A DNA stretch of 64,000 bases from Curvibacter sp. GTDB taxonomy: Bacteria; Pseudomonadota; Gammaproteobacteria; Burkholderiales; Burkholderiaceae_C. The notes under the pieces were generated by a model. The model saw only the letters and a program-made list of their open reading frames with translations, did not search any database and was not told the DNA's origin. Below are positions 23,501 through 31,397 of this stretch, piece after piece (positions within the stretch are counted from its first letter, which is position 1; each line of letters opens with the position of its first letter). Where the stretch lies: contig JAFAMV010000112.1 in NCBI GenBank assembly GCA_019233055.1, positions 24,286 through 88,285 on the forward strand, in the 5' to 3' direction. The position numbers and the translations under genes were made by a program.

Positions 23501-23541
23501 AGGGCAAAAAGCGGTTCCGCCGCCTCGGACAACCAGTTCAT
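17569..23541 (-). CDS. Three-part fusion: GMC oxidoreductase, alpha/beta hydrolase, PhoD-like domain
   Basis: A 1990-residue single reading frame. Residues 25-605 are a GMC flavoenzyme of the cholesterol-oxidase-like branch: FAD motif LGSGYGAAVAAQRF (31-44), GNGLGGGSLINAAV, a Cys cluster C224-x2-C227-x2-C230-x3-C234, HPLGGC (540-545) and GVNPLLTITALAERA. Residues about 630-980 hold two related beta-rich repeats seen between these domains in similar fusions. Residues about 985-1365 are an alpha/beta hydrolase with a Cys nucleophile elbow (SHCVGS, C1114), HGQENVLFDAES and GYAHFDC (H1340). Residues about 1615-1990 resemble PhoD-type metallophosphatases (MLGDQMTADPSAG), but DDHE becomes GAHE and SGDVH becomes GGDGG, so the metal site looks degraded. 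GMC-hydrolase fusions are known; the third part is unusual. Substrate unknown, perhaps sterol- or lipid-like. Its start overlaps the upstream GGDEF-EAL gene by 4 bp. Confidence 0.85.
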   Translation of the reverse strand: MNWLSEAAEPLFALVAQAGRGEQAWPDCLVLGSGYGAAVAAQRFTEARRSVWLLERGKEYQAGDFPSDFSQAAGFVRAEVADHGRVKASGHEDALFDFRLGQGAAAMVGNGLGGGSLINAAVALRPDARVFAQGAWPEVLRDVHALDAFYERARDGLGVQDGARQQDSPACVPQQTRRRHLLDRLARAAAAAGESDVRVHVEDVPLVMEFRADPPQDGVRRQACIGCGNCASGCKHHAKLSLDKSYLARARAGGARLFTGVTGLWVGHEPDPQHPGHPWVVHVVRTLERGLWAEVAAQDPALAAQRHVQRLRCAQVVLACGALGSPEILLRSQLLGLDLHTGPLGDGLSANGDDLSVAYDLPQVVDGFGLDETRAPGPGAQEPPGPTITGVIHFDHAGDVHRSTVTEDGGIPGLLKPLVAELLTTLGVLPQLTTFGRRSRGAADALVAGEAADRRSLVMLGMGHDGSGGSASLGCASERLAWRWSPTAGDLAPGLHRRRLAAVARLGGLFLPNPASGVLPDAVARLLGGPAQAPGWITVHPLGGCRMADRPEAGVVNDRCQVFRRDGGVHEGLWVMDGSVVPTSLGVNPLLTITALAERACALADLSAGALAGQAAPGLPPAPQERPALRLPQPPLYGTSLNEVLRGPLSWRPGALQGLPGLPQPQAARPANLPTALFLQMDVRDWGRLWGDPAHSTPVFPGNGLPELDDSQFTRSRLVIDRPGQPSLVWPVRGGSVEVFNPSRVAWPVRLERSLRVFLSYLVDNWGPQMARRRRAPAPSPEAAGWGTLAWAAIQAAWRGSATRGFTYRLQLDTGAGELQLQGRKFMDPSARWGELGRWLWERYRQGGWPPLGRRSVWEQLTQLDVCLYGADPDRPLAEGRLAMDLPEMIRRVVPQLKPGGDLMQSLAAFASYPALMARYLLLDRSQEFRQPDYRPGLPAQDWAVGPDDGVFELSRQRYPSLKPAHGPEVVPEAAVRLDVPLRAASPAAEGPGEMIRVGLVRYRQPQVRVLAAEGGRRYRAILMMNGFAQNTLPFVAEELGSENLATLLYEQGWDVWLFEYRVSPFLRASARFCSMDDIAAGEIPAAVDHVLATLDRESGHQGGGSRVFMFSHCVGSASLAMSLLGGRLVHEDGASKLAGVLFSQFLPFVVGSVTSQMRLQVATALVSGLGLDYLQFSAGTVQADPLHAAFDQVFASFDYEPAERCPHEHDLLHAQADSTTCKRMAGLLSRLFRHDQLHEVTHEKLDRYFGRTNLGVFMQGALCVSGEHLVNADGQDVYTTQEHLQRYLDMPVMLMHGQENVLFDAESLAESRRRLTRAFGRARREQGHDRFLLLPGYAHFDCTIGKNAPRDIFPSVLSFFDEAFQAPAQPRPRQDRLRARLPLTGPLAGWVRREGADIVQRVWLEVDCSQTDEPVAAMTVLHVGRHCVVQCWPLRRQDLRTHWHAPLTLGLCYALADLRWPADLEGTANVLAVSLHRYSDGLSVPVPVAGGAQAAGPWPEAWGVPLSVQEARRSKGRTPSCWDVHEAARAAGRGVDVPPAPPCPLPDLSATAQEGDALQALAWPLDLAQARDLLHPLALLLAQARACALGAQPHTLSRRQRSLRSLREAWLRIRPAVWQAHRASPGQGLRCFLVAGRYPGLTPLELDWRDTGLQALARRQQQAPAQAVWMLGDQMTADPSAGLIDSLSPIQRFVPPYRDAFGSPGWRAVSRQLPLLMGMGAHEIAGGWSRDWLAAGPTQQLLYENAWACFQVFQQSHGPGSPPDPAAAQGAEPAPDQAFEWAGHPCYRLNTRLHRRLAPEPAMLSPDQWVALEQWLLASQTRVGARPKFLLMGALPAPGLQAGQGVPAPRDIDGWQGCPQERRRLLGLLVRHKVENLVMVGGDGGCAAWSTLDFAVTGLRAWALACPPLYAPMRFADEVPAEVLRHETLALEEGSGTVAIDTQAFGGAGWLECGLAPEAAGGWRLSLSLHRTTLDATHPGEAHGCWRLS

Positions 23542-26036
23542 GTGTGATCTCCTCGATCAGCGGCCCCGACCGGTTCGGCCTCTGCGGCCGGCCGTGGCGG
23601 GACAAAGGGAATGTGGGCGGCCACCCAGGCAGCCAACTGAGCGGCCGGCATCGGGCGTGCCGCAAACCAGCCTTGGGCCTGGTCGCAGTGCAGGGCCTGC
23701 AACATGGCCCATTCCTGCGCCGTCTCGGCGCCTTCGGCCACCACCACCAGGCCCAGCCGATGGCCCATGGCGATGATCGATTCGAGCAGCGACTGGGCAT
23801 CCGGGCTGCGCTGCACCTCGCGCACGAAGGCCCGATCGACCTTCAGCTCCGAGACCGGCATCTTCTGCAGATAGGACAGCGAGGAATAGCCGGTGCCGAA
23901 ATCGTCGATCGACAGACTGAAGCCGGCCCCGCGCAACTCGTGCATCACCGCCAGGGCCGTCTGCGCGTCGCGCATGGCCGCGCTTTCGGTGATCTCCAAG
24001 CAGAGATCGGCCGGATCGGCCCCCAGCCGCTCGGCCAGGGCGCGCACCGAGGCCGAGAACAGCGGGTCGGACATGTCGTGGGTGGACAGGTTGACCGAGA
24101 TCTTCAGCGGCTGCCCCGCCGCGCGCCACTGCACCGTGGCCTCCAGCGCCTGGCCCAGCATCCAGTGGGTGAGCTCGGTGATGCGCCCGGTCTTCTCGGC
24201 AAAGGGCACGAATTCGGACGGCGGCACCATGCCACGCTCCGGGTGCTGCCAGCGCACCAGGGCCTCGGCACCGCTGAGCGTCCCGTCGGACAGACGGATC
24301 TTGGGCTGCAGGAACATCCGCAGCTCGTTGTGCGTCACCGCGCGCTTGAGCTGGGACAGCAGCCCCAGGTCGGCCATGCGGTTAACCTCCATCGAGGCCT
24401 GGTAGCTGAGCCAGGGCCGGTGCAGCGCACGGGCCGTCTCCAGGGCCACCTCGGCATCGCGGATCAACTCGGCCATGGACTGTCCGCCGCCATGCAGCGA
24501 ACTGCCCGCCACCACCGACAGGTCCACGCTCTGCCCCCTGACCTCGGCCGCCGCCACAAAGGCCTGCTGCAGACCCTGCTGCAGTTGGACGGCCGGCACC
24601 GGCGTCTGGAACAGCAGCGCGAACTGGTCGGCATGCATGCGGGCCAGTTGGAACGGGGCGAAACGCCCCGCCAGCGAGGCCAGGCGACGTGCCGCCTCGC
24701 AGAGCAGCTGATCGCCCAGCTCGGTGCCCAGCACCTCGTTGATCGCATGGAAGCGCTCGATGTTGACCACCAGGACCTGAGGCGAGGCACCCCCGTCCAC
24801 CCATTGCTGCCCCTGGCTGCGCAGCCCTTCGCGGTTGAGCCAGCCGGTCAGGCTGTCGTACATGAGCAGGCGCGACGACTCGCGCAAGGCCCGCAGGGTG
24901 CGGTCCGCCAGGCCATAGCAGAACACCGCCGGCAGGACCAGGGTGCGCAGCAGGTCGAAATCCGATCCGATCGCCAGTTCGATGGGCACCGGCTGACGCA
25001 GCACCACCGCATAGAAAAGGAACACCAGCCAATAGACCGTGATCGGCACCATGCCCACCAGCAGCACGCCGCTGGCCCGCTCGCCGGCACGCCAGCCGTT
25101 CCAGTTTCCCGCCAGGCCGACCACGAAGTGCAAGGGCAGCAGCACATAGACGACCGGATTGACCCATTGCGGCGCCAGCCATTCGAGCGGTATCAGGGCC
25201 ATGAAGGCCCAGCAGATCAGGACCGCCGCCACCGCCATGCGCGGGCTGTGCAGGCGGAAGCGGCCGAAACGCAGGTACAGCCATGCCGACAGCCCCGAGA
25301 CCGCAAACTGCAGCAAGGCGGCATTCAGCCACAGCGGCGCCAGCGGCGGCCAGACGAAACCCAGGCCGCTCTTGGCCAGGTGCGTCATGGCCTGGACCGT
25401 GGCATAGAGGGCGTAGATGCCGTAGTCGGGATCGCGCAGCGCGAACAGGAAGAACAGCGCCAGGAAGGAGGTGGTGACCAGAAAGGCCACTGCGGCCATG
25501 TTGATCAGATCGGCCTGGCCGTCCGCCAGATCCAGCCGCGCCGGGTCGACCAGCGCGATGCGCACATGGCGATCGATGGCCGGGATGTCGAGGCTGCCCG
25601 CCACCGGGGCGAGCCGGGCATACAAGGGCCAGGTCACCGCCTCGCCCAGCACGAAGGCCGCCTTGCGCCCGGTGACCCAAGCGTGGTCCTGGACACCGAG
25701 TCGGGATGCCGACCCGAGCGGCCGCCCCTGGGCATCGAAGACGCCGATGTCCACCCGCTGCATGTGCAGATCGCCGAACACCAGCCAGGACGGCGCAAGC
25801 GGTGTCGCCTCGGCGGTCGCCCGTCCCAGGCGCACCCAACAGACCTCATTGCGCCGCTGCACCGGTACCCCGTCGCCGTCTGCCCGCCGCCAGGCATCGG
25901 CGGCCAGGGCGCCCAGGGACTGTGACGGCGGACCGCATTGGTAGTCCAGGGCCAGCAAAGGCGGCTGCGCGCCGGCCACCCGCCCCCAAAGGCAGGTCAG
26001 AAACACGACCAGCAGTCCCACGCGGCGCCAGATCAC
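23538..26036 (-). CDS. 7TMR-DISM membrane protein with degenerate GGDEF and intact EAL domain
   Basis: This 832-residue protein has a signal peptide (1-23) and an extracellular DISM-type domain (about 25-175). Seven or so membrane segments follow (about 177-375), then a GGDEF-fold domain (about 390-545) and an EAL domain (about 555-810). The GGDEF site reads MHADQ (467-471), so cyclase activity should be lost. EAL residues are kept: EALVRW (591-596), NLSTHD, EITES, IDDFGTGYSSL and KVDRAFV. A c-di-GMP phosphodiesterase controlled by an external ligand is the best reading. The start is a GTG at 26036 with GGGAGAGG just upstream; GTG 26040 lies in another frame. The 3' end overlaps the GMC fusion start (ATGA), making a two-gene operon. 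The upstream 138 bp hold no clear -10/-35 pair. Confidence 0.9.
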   Translation of the reverse strand: MIWRRVGLLVVFLTCLWGRVAGAQPPLLALDYQCGPPSQSLGALAADAWRRADGDGVPVQRRNEVCWVRLGRATAEATPLAPSWLVFGDLHMQRVDIGVFDAQGRPLGSASRLGVQDHAWVTGRKAAFVLGEAVTWPLYARLAPVAGSLDIPAIDRHVRIALVDPARLDLADGQADLINMAAVAFLVTTSFLALFFLFALRDPDYGIYALYATVQAMTHLAKSGLGFVWPPLAPLWLNAALLQFAVSGLSAWLYLRFGRFRLHSPRMAVAAVLICWAFMALIPLEWLAPQWVNPVVYVLLPLHFVVGLAGNWNGWRAGERASGVLLVGMVPITVYWLVFLFYAVVLRQPVPIELAIGSDFDLLRTLVLPAVFCYGLADRTLRALRESSRLLMYDSLTGWLNREGLRSQGQQWVDGGASPQVLVVNIERFHAINEVLGTELGDQLLCEAARRLASLAGRFAPFQLARMHADQFALLFQTPVPAVQLQQGLQQAFVAAAEVRGQSVDLSVVAGSSLHGGGQSMAELIRDAEVALETARALHRPWLSYQASMEVNRMADLGLLSQLKRAVTHNELRMFLQPKIRLSDGTLSGAEALVRWQHPERGMVPPSEFVPFAEKTGRITELTHWMLGQALEATVQWRAAGQPLKISVNLSTHDMSDPLFSASVRALAERLGADPADLCLEITESAAMRDAQTALAVMHELRGAGFSLSIDDFGTGYSSLSYLQKMPVSELKVDRAFVREVQRSPDAQSLLESIIAMGHRLGLVVVAEGAETAQEWAMLQALHCDQAQGWFAARPMPAAQLAAWVAAHIPFVPPRPAAEAEPVGAADRGDHT

Positions 26037-26145
26037 TCACCCTCTCCCTGTGCTGGGATATCCAGCCCATGGTAGCGCCAGGTGTTAACAAATGTTCTAT
26101 TGGAGACAAAAAGACACAGGAATCCTTTGCTCTCCAGACTGCGGG

Positions 26146-26169
26146 CCCGAGGGGTCTGGCCCCCTCGGG
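26146..26169. other. GC-rich hairpin after the sensor kinase gene
   Basis: CCCGAGGGG (26146-26154) and CCCCTCGGG (26161-26169) form a perfect 9-bp stem with a 6-base loop, six bases past the sensor kinase stop. There is no T-run on the minus strand, so it is not a classical intrinsic terminator; it may still protect the operon mRNA 3' end or pause polymerase. Confidence 0.45.
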
Positions 26170-26174
26170 GGTTC

Positions 26175-27551
26175 TCAGTGCAAGTTGACGGCCTCGCCGA
26201 TCGCCACCTCAAAACCCACCTCGGTTTCGCCGTGGGCCGAGTTCGCGAACACAGTACCGCCATGCATGGACGCCACCGCCTTCACGATGGCCAGGCCGAG
26301 GCCGTGGCTTTCGCCGCTGTTGGCCCGCGAGGGCTCGACCCGGTAGAAACGGTCGAACAGGTGGGGCAGGTGTTCAGGCGGGATGTCGGCACCGGCATTG
26401 ACGATGGCGACCGCCGCCCGCCCCGGGGCCTGGGTGATGCGCACGCCGATGCGGCCGCCGTGCGTTGAATGCTGCAGGGCGTTGTGCAGCAGGTTGGTGA
26501 GGGCCCGTCGGAACAGGGCCTTCTGGATCGGGGCCAGGGCGTCGCCTTCGACCTGCACCCGGATGGCGGCCTCATCGAGCAGCAGGTCCATGAATTCGAG
26601 GGTCACGGCCACCTCGGCGGCGATCGAGGCCTGCACGCAGCCGCTGGCGCGGGCGCCCTGCTCGGCCCGCGCCAGGAACAGCATGTCGGCGACGATGGAG
26701 CGCAGGCGCTCCAGCTCTTCGAGGTTGGACTGCAGCACCTCGCGCAGCGCGTCGCCGTCGCGCTCGCGCGACAGCGCCACCTGGGTCTGGCCGATCAGAT
26801 TGGCCAGCGGGGTGCGCAGCTCATGGGCCACGTTGTCGTTGAAGGTCTCCAACTGGCGGTAGGCCGCATCGAGCCGGTCCAGGGCCGCATTCAACGAGCC
26901 CCCCAGGTCGGCCAGTTCGGCCGGCAGCGCGGGCAGCGCCAGGCGTTGCGAGGGCTGGCCGGGCGCGATCCGGTGGGCCTCTTCGGACATGCGCTGCACC
27001 GGCAGCAGGCCCAGGCGGGCCACCCAGTAGCCGGCCAGGGACACCACCAGCGTGCCCAGCAGGGTCAGCACCACCAGGGCGAGCTCGAAGCTGCGCAGGG
27101 TGTGGGCGAAAGGCGTGTGGTCCATGCCCACGATGAGCCGGACTTCGCGGCGCACCGGGGTGGGTGGCAGGTCCACCGCCAGCAAGCGCATGCGCCGCCC
27201 GTCCACCGTCCAGTCGAAGAGGCCGCTGCGCCCCCGGCTGGCCGCCACCACCTCGGGCAGGTCCTGCCCATAGCGGAAGCCGGGGTCGGCACTGTCCATC
27301 CAATAGCGGTTGCGACCGTCGGCCGGGGTCAGGGCTTCGATCTTGTTCAATGCCCGCTGCGCCAGATCCTGCGCGCGGCTGTGCTGCAGCATGTAGCTCA
27401 TGTCGTTCATGCGGCCCTGGATCTGCTCCATCTGGTGGCGGTCCAGTTCCCGCACCAGCACCCAGTGCAGGGTCAGGTCGAGCAGTTTTAAAAAGAATAA
27501 GGCGACCACCGAGAACAGCGTCGCCAGCCGGGCCGCGATGGACAGGCGCAA
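26175..27551 (-). CDS. Heavy-metal-type sensor histidine kinase (CusS-like), TTG start
   Basis: The frame is open upstream, but the likely start is a TTG at 27551, one base after the response-regulator stop, with GGAGG six bases upstream. This gives 458 residues. The protein has TM1 (near residues 8-30), a periplasmic sensor of about 150 residues, TM2 (VVLTLLGTLVVSLAGYWVA), HAMP, HisKA with VAHELRTPLANLIGQ, and HATPase with HGLGLAIVKAVASMHGG. The architecture and sequence place it with the CusS/heavy-metal sensor kinase family, though the signal could equally be a drug or envelope stress. It is the last gene of the efflux operon and its partner is the preceding response regulator. Confidence 0.9.
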   Translation of the reverse strand: MRLSIAARLATLFSVVALFFLKLLDLTLHWVLVRELDRHQMEQIQGRMNDMSYMLQHSRAQDLAQRALNKIEALTPADGRNRYWMDSADPGFRYGQDLPEVVAASRGRSGLFDWTVDGRRMRLLAVDLPPTPVRREVRLIVGMDHTPFAHTLRSFELALVVLTLLGTLVVSLAGYWVARLGLLPVQRMSEEAHRIAPGQPSQRLALPALPAELADLGGSLNAALDRLDAAYRQLETFNDNVAHELRTPLANLIGQTQVALSRERDGDALREVLQSNLEELERLRSIVADMLFLARAEQGARASGCVQASIAAEVAVTLEFMDLLLDEAAIRVQVEGDALAPIQKALFRRALTNLLHNALQHSTHGGRIGVRITQAPGRAAVAIVNAGADIPPEHLPHLFDRFYRVEPSRANSGESHGLGLAIVKAVASMHGGTVFANSAHGETEVGFEVAIGEAVNLH

Positions 27552-27552
27552 C

Positions 27553-28233
27553 TCAGGCCTCCGCGCCGCGGTCTTCGAGCACGTAGCCCATGCCGCGGAT
27601 GGTGTGCAGCAGGTTGCGGTCGAAAGGGGCATCGATCTTGGCGCGCAAGCGCTTGATGGCGACCTCGACCACATTGGTGTTGCTGTCGAAGTTCATGTCC
27701 CAGACCAGCTCGGCGATCGCGGTCTTGGACAGGATGTCGCCCTGGCGCCGCGCCAGCACCATCAGCAGCGAAAACTCCTTGGCGGTGAGATCGATGCGCT
27801 GGCCCTGGCGCATCACCTTGCGCGCGATCAGGTCGACCTGCAGATCACCCACCCGCAGCAGCGAGGGCTCCTGCAGGCGCCCGCGCCGGTTCAGGGCCTG
27901 GACCCGGGCCAGCAGCTCCATGAACGAGAAGGGTTTGACCAGGTAGTCGTCGGCACCGTCGCGCAGGCCGCGCACGCGGTCTTCCATGCTGTCGCGGGCG
28001 GTCAGCATCAGCACCGGCGTGCTCTTCACCGCCCGCAGCGCCTTCAGCAGCGCAAAGCCGTCGAGGCCGGGCAGCATCACGTCGAGCACGATCACGTCGA
28101 AGTCGTGGTGCAGGGCCAGGTGCTGGCCGTCGATGCCGTCGGCGGCCAGGGCCACGCTGTAGCCCTGCTCGCTCAGGCCCTGGCGGAGGTAGTCCGCCGT
28201 CTTGGGCTCGTCCTCGACGACCAGGATCCTCAT
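27553..28233 (-). CDS. OmpR/PhoB-family response regulator (CusR-like)
   Basis: A 226-residue regulator with a receiver domain ([20 protein letters not shown], phospho-acceptor D51 in [12 protein letters not shown], Lys in LVKPFSF) and a winged-helix DNA-binding domain ([20 protein letters not shown], then GYVLED). Closest in kind to CusR/CopR/IrlR regulators of metal efflux. It overlaps the permease gene by 4 bp upstream and is followed directly by the kinase. The TGAC-N6-GTCA site upstream of the outer-membrane gene has the core of the CusR-type operator, which would make the operon self-activating. Confidence 0.93.
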   Translation of the reverse strand: MRILVVEDEPKTADYLRQGLSEQGYSVALAADGIDGQHLALHHDFDVIVLDVMLPGLDGFALLKALRAVKSTPVLMLTARDSMEDRVRGLRDGADDYLVKPFSFMELLARVQALNRRGRLQEPSLLRVGDLQVDLIARKVMRQGQRIDLTAKEFSLLMVLARRQGDILSKTAIAELVWDMNFDSNTNVVEVAIKRLRAKIDAPFDRNLLHTIRGMGYVLEDRGAEA

Positions 28234-31200
28234 GCGCCGCTCGAGGCCGAAGCCTTCTGGAGACGGCGTGCCGCGCGGGCCTCCTTGCGCCGGACATACC
28301 AGTGGTGCGCCCGGTCCAGGTAGAGGTAGACCACCGGCGTGCTGAACAGGGTCAGCAGCTGCGACAGGATGAGCCCGCCGACCATCGAATAGCCCAACGG
28401 GCGCCGCAGCTCAGAGCCCGCGCCATGGCCCAGCATCAGCGGCAAGCCGCCCAGCAAGGCGCACATGGTGGTCATCATGATGGGGCGGAATCGTTTCAGG
28501 CAGGCTTCGTAGATGGCGTCACGCGGCGACATGCCCTGGTCGCGCTCGGCATGCAGGGCGAAGTCGATCATCATGATGCCATTTTTCTTCACGATGCCGA
28601 TCAGCAGGATGATGCCGATCAGGGCGATCACGCTGAGATCGAAACCGCCCGCCATCAGGATCAGCAGCGCCCCGACGCCGGCCGAGGGCAGGGTCGAGAG
28701 AATCGTCAACGGGTGGATGTAGCTCTCATACAGCAGGCCGAGCACGATGTAGACCGCCACCAGGGCTGCCAGGATCAGGTAGGGCTGGGTGCGCAGCGAA
28801 CTCTTGAAGGCCTGGGCCGTGCCCTGGAAGCTGCCGCTGACGGTGGCCGGCAGGCGCATCTCGACCTGGGCCGCGTTGATCGCGTCCACCGCCTCGCCCA
28901 ACGCAGCCCCGGGGGCCAGGTTGAAAGAGATCGTGACCGCCGGGAACTGACCCTGGTGCGAGATCGACAGGTAGCCGGTGTGGCTGGTGTCCAGCGAGGC
29001 AAAGGTCGACAGCGGGATCTGCTGCCCGTTCAGCGGCGAGGTCAGGTAGATCTGGTCGAACAGGTGCGGGTCGGCCTGCAGGCGCGGCGTCACCTCGAGC
29101 ACCACGTGGTAGCTGTTGAGCTGGGTGAAGTACTGCGCCACCTGGCGCTGGCCGATCGCATCGTAGATCGTGCCGTCGACCAGGGCCGGCGAGATGCCGT
29201 AGCTCATGGCCTTCTCACGGTCGATGGTGATGTTGGCCACCGGGGCGTTGTTCTGCTGGTCGGTGGTCACGTCGCGCAGCATGGGCAGCTTGCGCAGGCG
29301 GTCGAGCAGCTTCGGCGCCCATTCGTTGAGTTCGGCCAGGTCCGCGTCGGTCAGGGTGTACTGGAACTGGGTGCGCGACAGGCGCCCGCCGACGTTGATG
29401 TCCTGTCCGGCCTGCATGAACAGCTGGACCCCCGGCACCTGGGCCAGCTTGGGCCGCAGGCGTGCGATCACCTCGTCGGCGTTGGCGGTGCGCCCCTCGT
29501 CCTTGGGCTTGAGGCCGACGAAGAAATTGCCCCCGTTGAAGGTCGTGCCGCCGGTGGCAATGCCGAAGGACTGCACATCGGGGTCCTGCTTGACCACATC
29601 GGCCAGGGCCAGCAGACGCTCACGCATCACCTGGGTGGAGGAGTCCTGCGCGGCGTCGGCCTGGCCGAAGATGAAGCCGGTGTCCTGCTGCGGAAAGAAA
29701 CCCTTCGGAATCGCCACGAACAGGGCCACGGTGGCGGCCACGGTGGCCATGAAGGACAGCAGCGTGGCGAACTGGTGCCGCAACACGAACTCGAGGCCTC
29801 GGCGGTAGGTGTTGAGCAGGGCGTCGAAACCGCGCTCCATCAGCATGTAGAGCCGCCCATGGTGCTCCACCTCGCCGGCCTTGTGGGCCTTGAGGTAGCG
29901 GGCGCACATCATCGGCGTGAGGGTCAGCGACACCACCATGGACATGGCGATGGTCAGCGTGACCGTCACCGCGAACTCGCGGAACAGCCGCCCGACGATG
30001 CCGCCCATGAGCAGCAGCGGGATGAACACCGCCACCAGCGAGATCGAGATCGAGACGATGGTGAAGGCGATCTCGCCGGCCCCCTTGAGCGCCGCCTCCA
30101 TCGGCGCCATGCCGTCCTCGATGTGGCGGTAGATGTTCTCCAGCATCACGATGGCATCGTCCACCACGAAACCCACCGCGATGGTCAGCGCCATCAAAGA
30201 CAGGTTGTCGAGGCTGAAGTTGAGCAGGTACATCACCGCGGCCGTGCCCAGCAGGGCCAGCGGCACGGTGATGCTGGGGATCACGGTCACCATCACGTTG
30301 CGCAGGAAGACGAAGATCACCGCCACCACCAGGGCGATCGACAGCATCAGCGTGAACTCGACGTCGAGCACCGAGGCGCGGATGGTCTGGGTGCGGTCGA
30401 TCAGGGTGTTGACCCGGATGCTTGGCGGCATGGCCGCCTGCAGCTTGGGCAGCGAGGCGCGGATGCTGTCCACCGTGTCGATCACGTTCGCCCCCGGCAG
30501 CTTGGTCACCGCGATCACGATGGAGCGCCCGCTCTTCAGGGTGTTGCCCGCATCCAGGGCCGGACCGGCGATCGCCCAGGCGGCCAGTTTGGCGTTCTCG
30601 GGTCCGTCGACCGCCACGCCGACGTCGCGCACCCGGATCGGCGCGCCGTTGCGCCAGGCCAGCACCATGTCGCTCCAGGCGTCCGCCTTGAGCAACTGGT
30701 CATTGGTGTAGACGTTGAAGGCCTGCTTCTCGCCGTCGATGGTGCCCGTGGCCTGCTTGACCGTCATGGTCGCCACCACGCCCCGGATGTCTTCAAGCGA
30801 CAGGCCCAGGGTGCGCAGCTTCTCGGGATCGACCTGCAGGCGCACCGAGGGCTTCTGCTGGCCGTTCACCGTCACCAGCCCGACGCCGGGAATGCGCGAG
30901 ATCTGTTGCGACAGCACATTGTCGGCATAGTCGCTGACCACGGTCAGCGGCAGCACTTCGGATTGCACGCTGAGCACCAGGATGGGCGAATCCGCCGGAT
31001 TGATCTTGCGGATCGTCGGCGGCGAGGGCAGATTGGCCGGCAATTGGCCGGTGGCGGCATTGATGGCCGTCTGCACATCCAGCGCCGCGCCGTCGATGTT
31101 GCGCTCGAGGTCGAACTGCAGCGTGATCTGGGCCGAGCCCAGGTAGCTGGTCGAGGTCATCTGGGCCAGCCCCGGGATCTGCGAGAACTGCCGCTCCAGC

Positions 31201-31397
31201 GGCTGGGCCACGGTCGAGGCCATGGTCTCCGGCGGGGCCCCGGGCAGGGAGCCGGTGACCTGGATGGTCGGAAAGTCGACCTGCGGCAGCGGGGCCACCG
31301 GCAGCAGGGGCCAGGCCACCAGCCCGACCAGCAGCATGGCGATGCCCAGCAGCGTGGTGCCGATGGGCCGCTTGATGAAATTGGTCGAGATGCTCAA
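28230..31397 (-). CDS. RND efflux permease, MdtB/MdtC type
   Basis: A 1055-residue inner-membrane proton antiporter of the HAE1 RND family. It begins [20 protein letters not shown], keeps the transmembrane Asp pair in [19 protein letters not shown], and ends with the MdtB/C-like stretch [17 protein letters not shown]. The expected 12 membrane segments and two large periplasmic loops are present. MdtBC pumps normally work as a pair of two different permeases; here only one permease gene is present, so it must act as a homotrimer or with a partner elsewhere. It overlaps both neighbours by 4 bp (adaptor upstream, regulator downstream). Substrates cannot be read from sequence; drugs, bile-salt-like compounds or metals chelated to organics are possible. 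Confidence 0.93.
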   Translation of the reverse strand: MSISTNFIKRPIGTTLLGIAMLLVGLVAWPLLPVAPLPQVDFPTIQVTGSLPGAPPETMASTVAQPLERQFSQIPGLAQMTSTSYLGSAQITLQFDLERNIDGAALDVQTAINAATGQLPANLPSPPTIRKINPADSPILVLSVQSEVLPLTVVSDYADNVLSQQISRIPGVGLVTVNGQQKPSVRLQVDPEKLRTLGLSLEDIRGVVATMTVKQATGTIDGEKQAFNVYTNDQLLKADAWSDMVLAWRNGAPIRVRDVGVAVDGPENAKLAAWAIAGPALDAGNTLKSGRSIVIAVTKLPGANVIDTVDSIRASLPKLQAAMPPSIRVNTLIDRTQTIRASVLDVEFTLMLSIALVVAVIFVFLRNVMVTVIPSITVPLALLGTAAVMYLLNFSLDNLSLMALTIAVGFVVDDAIVMLENIYRHIEDGMAPMEAALKGAGEIAFTIVSISISLVAVFIPLLLMGGIVGRLFREFAVTVTLTIAMSMVVSLTLTPMMCARYLKAHKAGEVEHHGRLYMLMERGFDALLNTYRRGLEFVLRHQFATLLSFMATVAATVALFVAIPKGFFPQQDTGFIFGQADAAQDSSTQVMRERLLALADVVKQDPDVQSFGIATGGTTFNGGNFFVGLKPKDEGRTANADEVIARLRPKLAQVPGVQLFMQAGQDINVGGRLSRTQFQYTLTDADLAELNEWAPKLLDRLRKLPMLRDVTTDQQNNAPVANITIDREKAMSYGISPALVDGTIYDAIGQRQVAQYFTQLNSYHVVLEVTPRLQADPHLFDQIYLTSPLNGQQIPLSTFASLDTSHTGYLSISHQGQFPAVTISFNLAPGAALGEAVDAINAAQVEMRLPATVSGSFQGTAQAFKSSLRTQPYLILAALVAVYIVLGLLYESYIHPLTILSTLPSAGVGALLILMAGGFDLSVIALIGIILLIGIVKKNGIMMIDFALHAERDQGMSPRDAIYEACLKRFRPIMMTTMCALLGGLPLMLGHGAGSELRRPLGYSMVGGLILSQLLTLFSTPVVYLYLDRAHHWYVRRKEARAARRLQKASASSGA

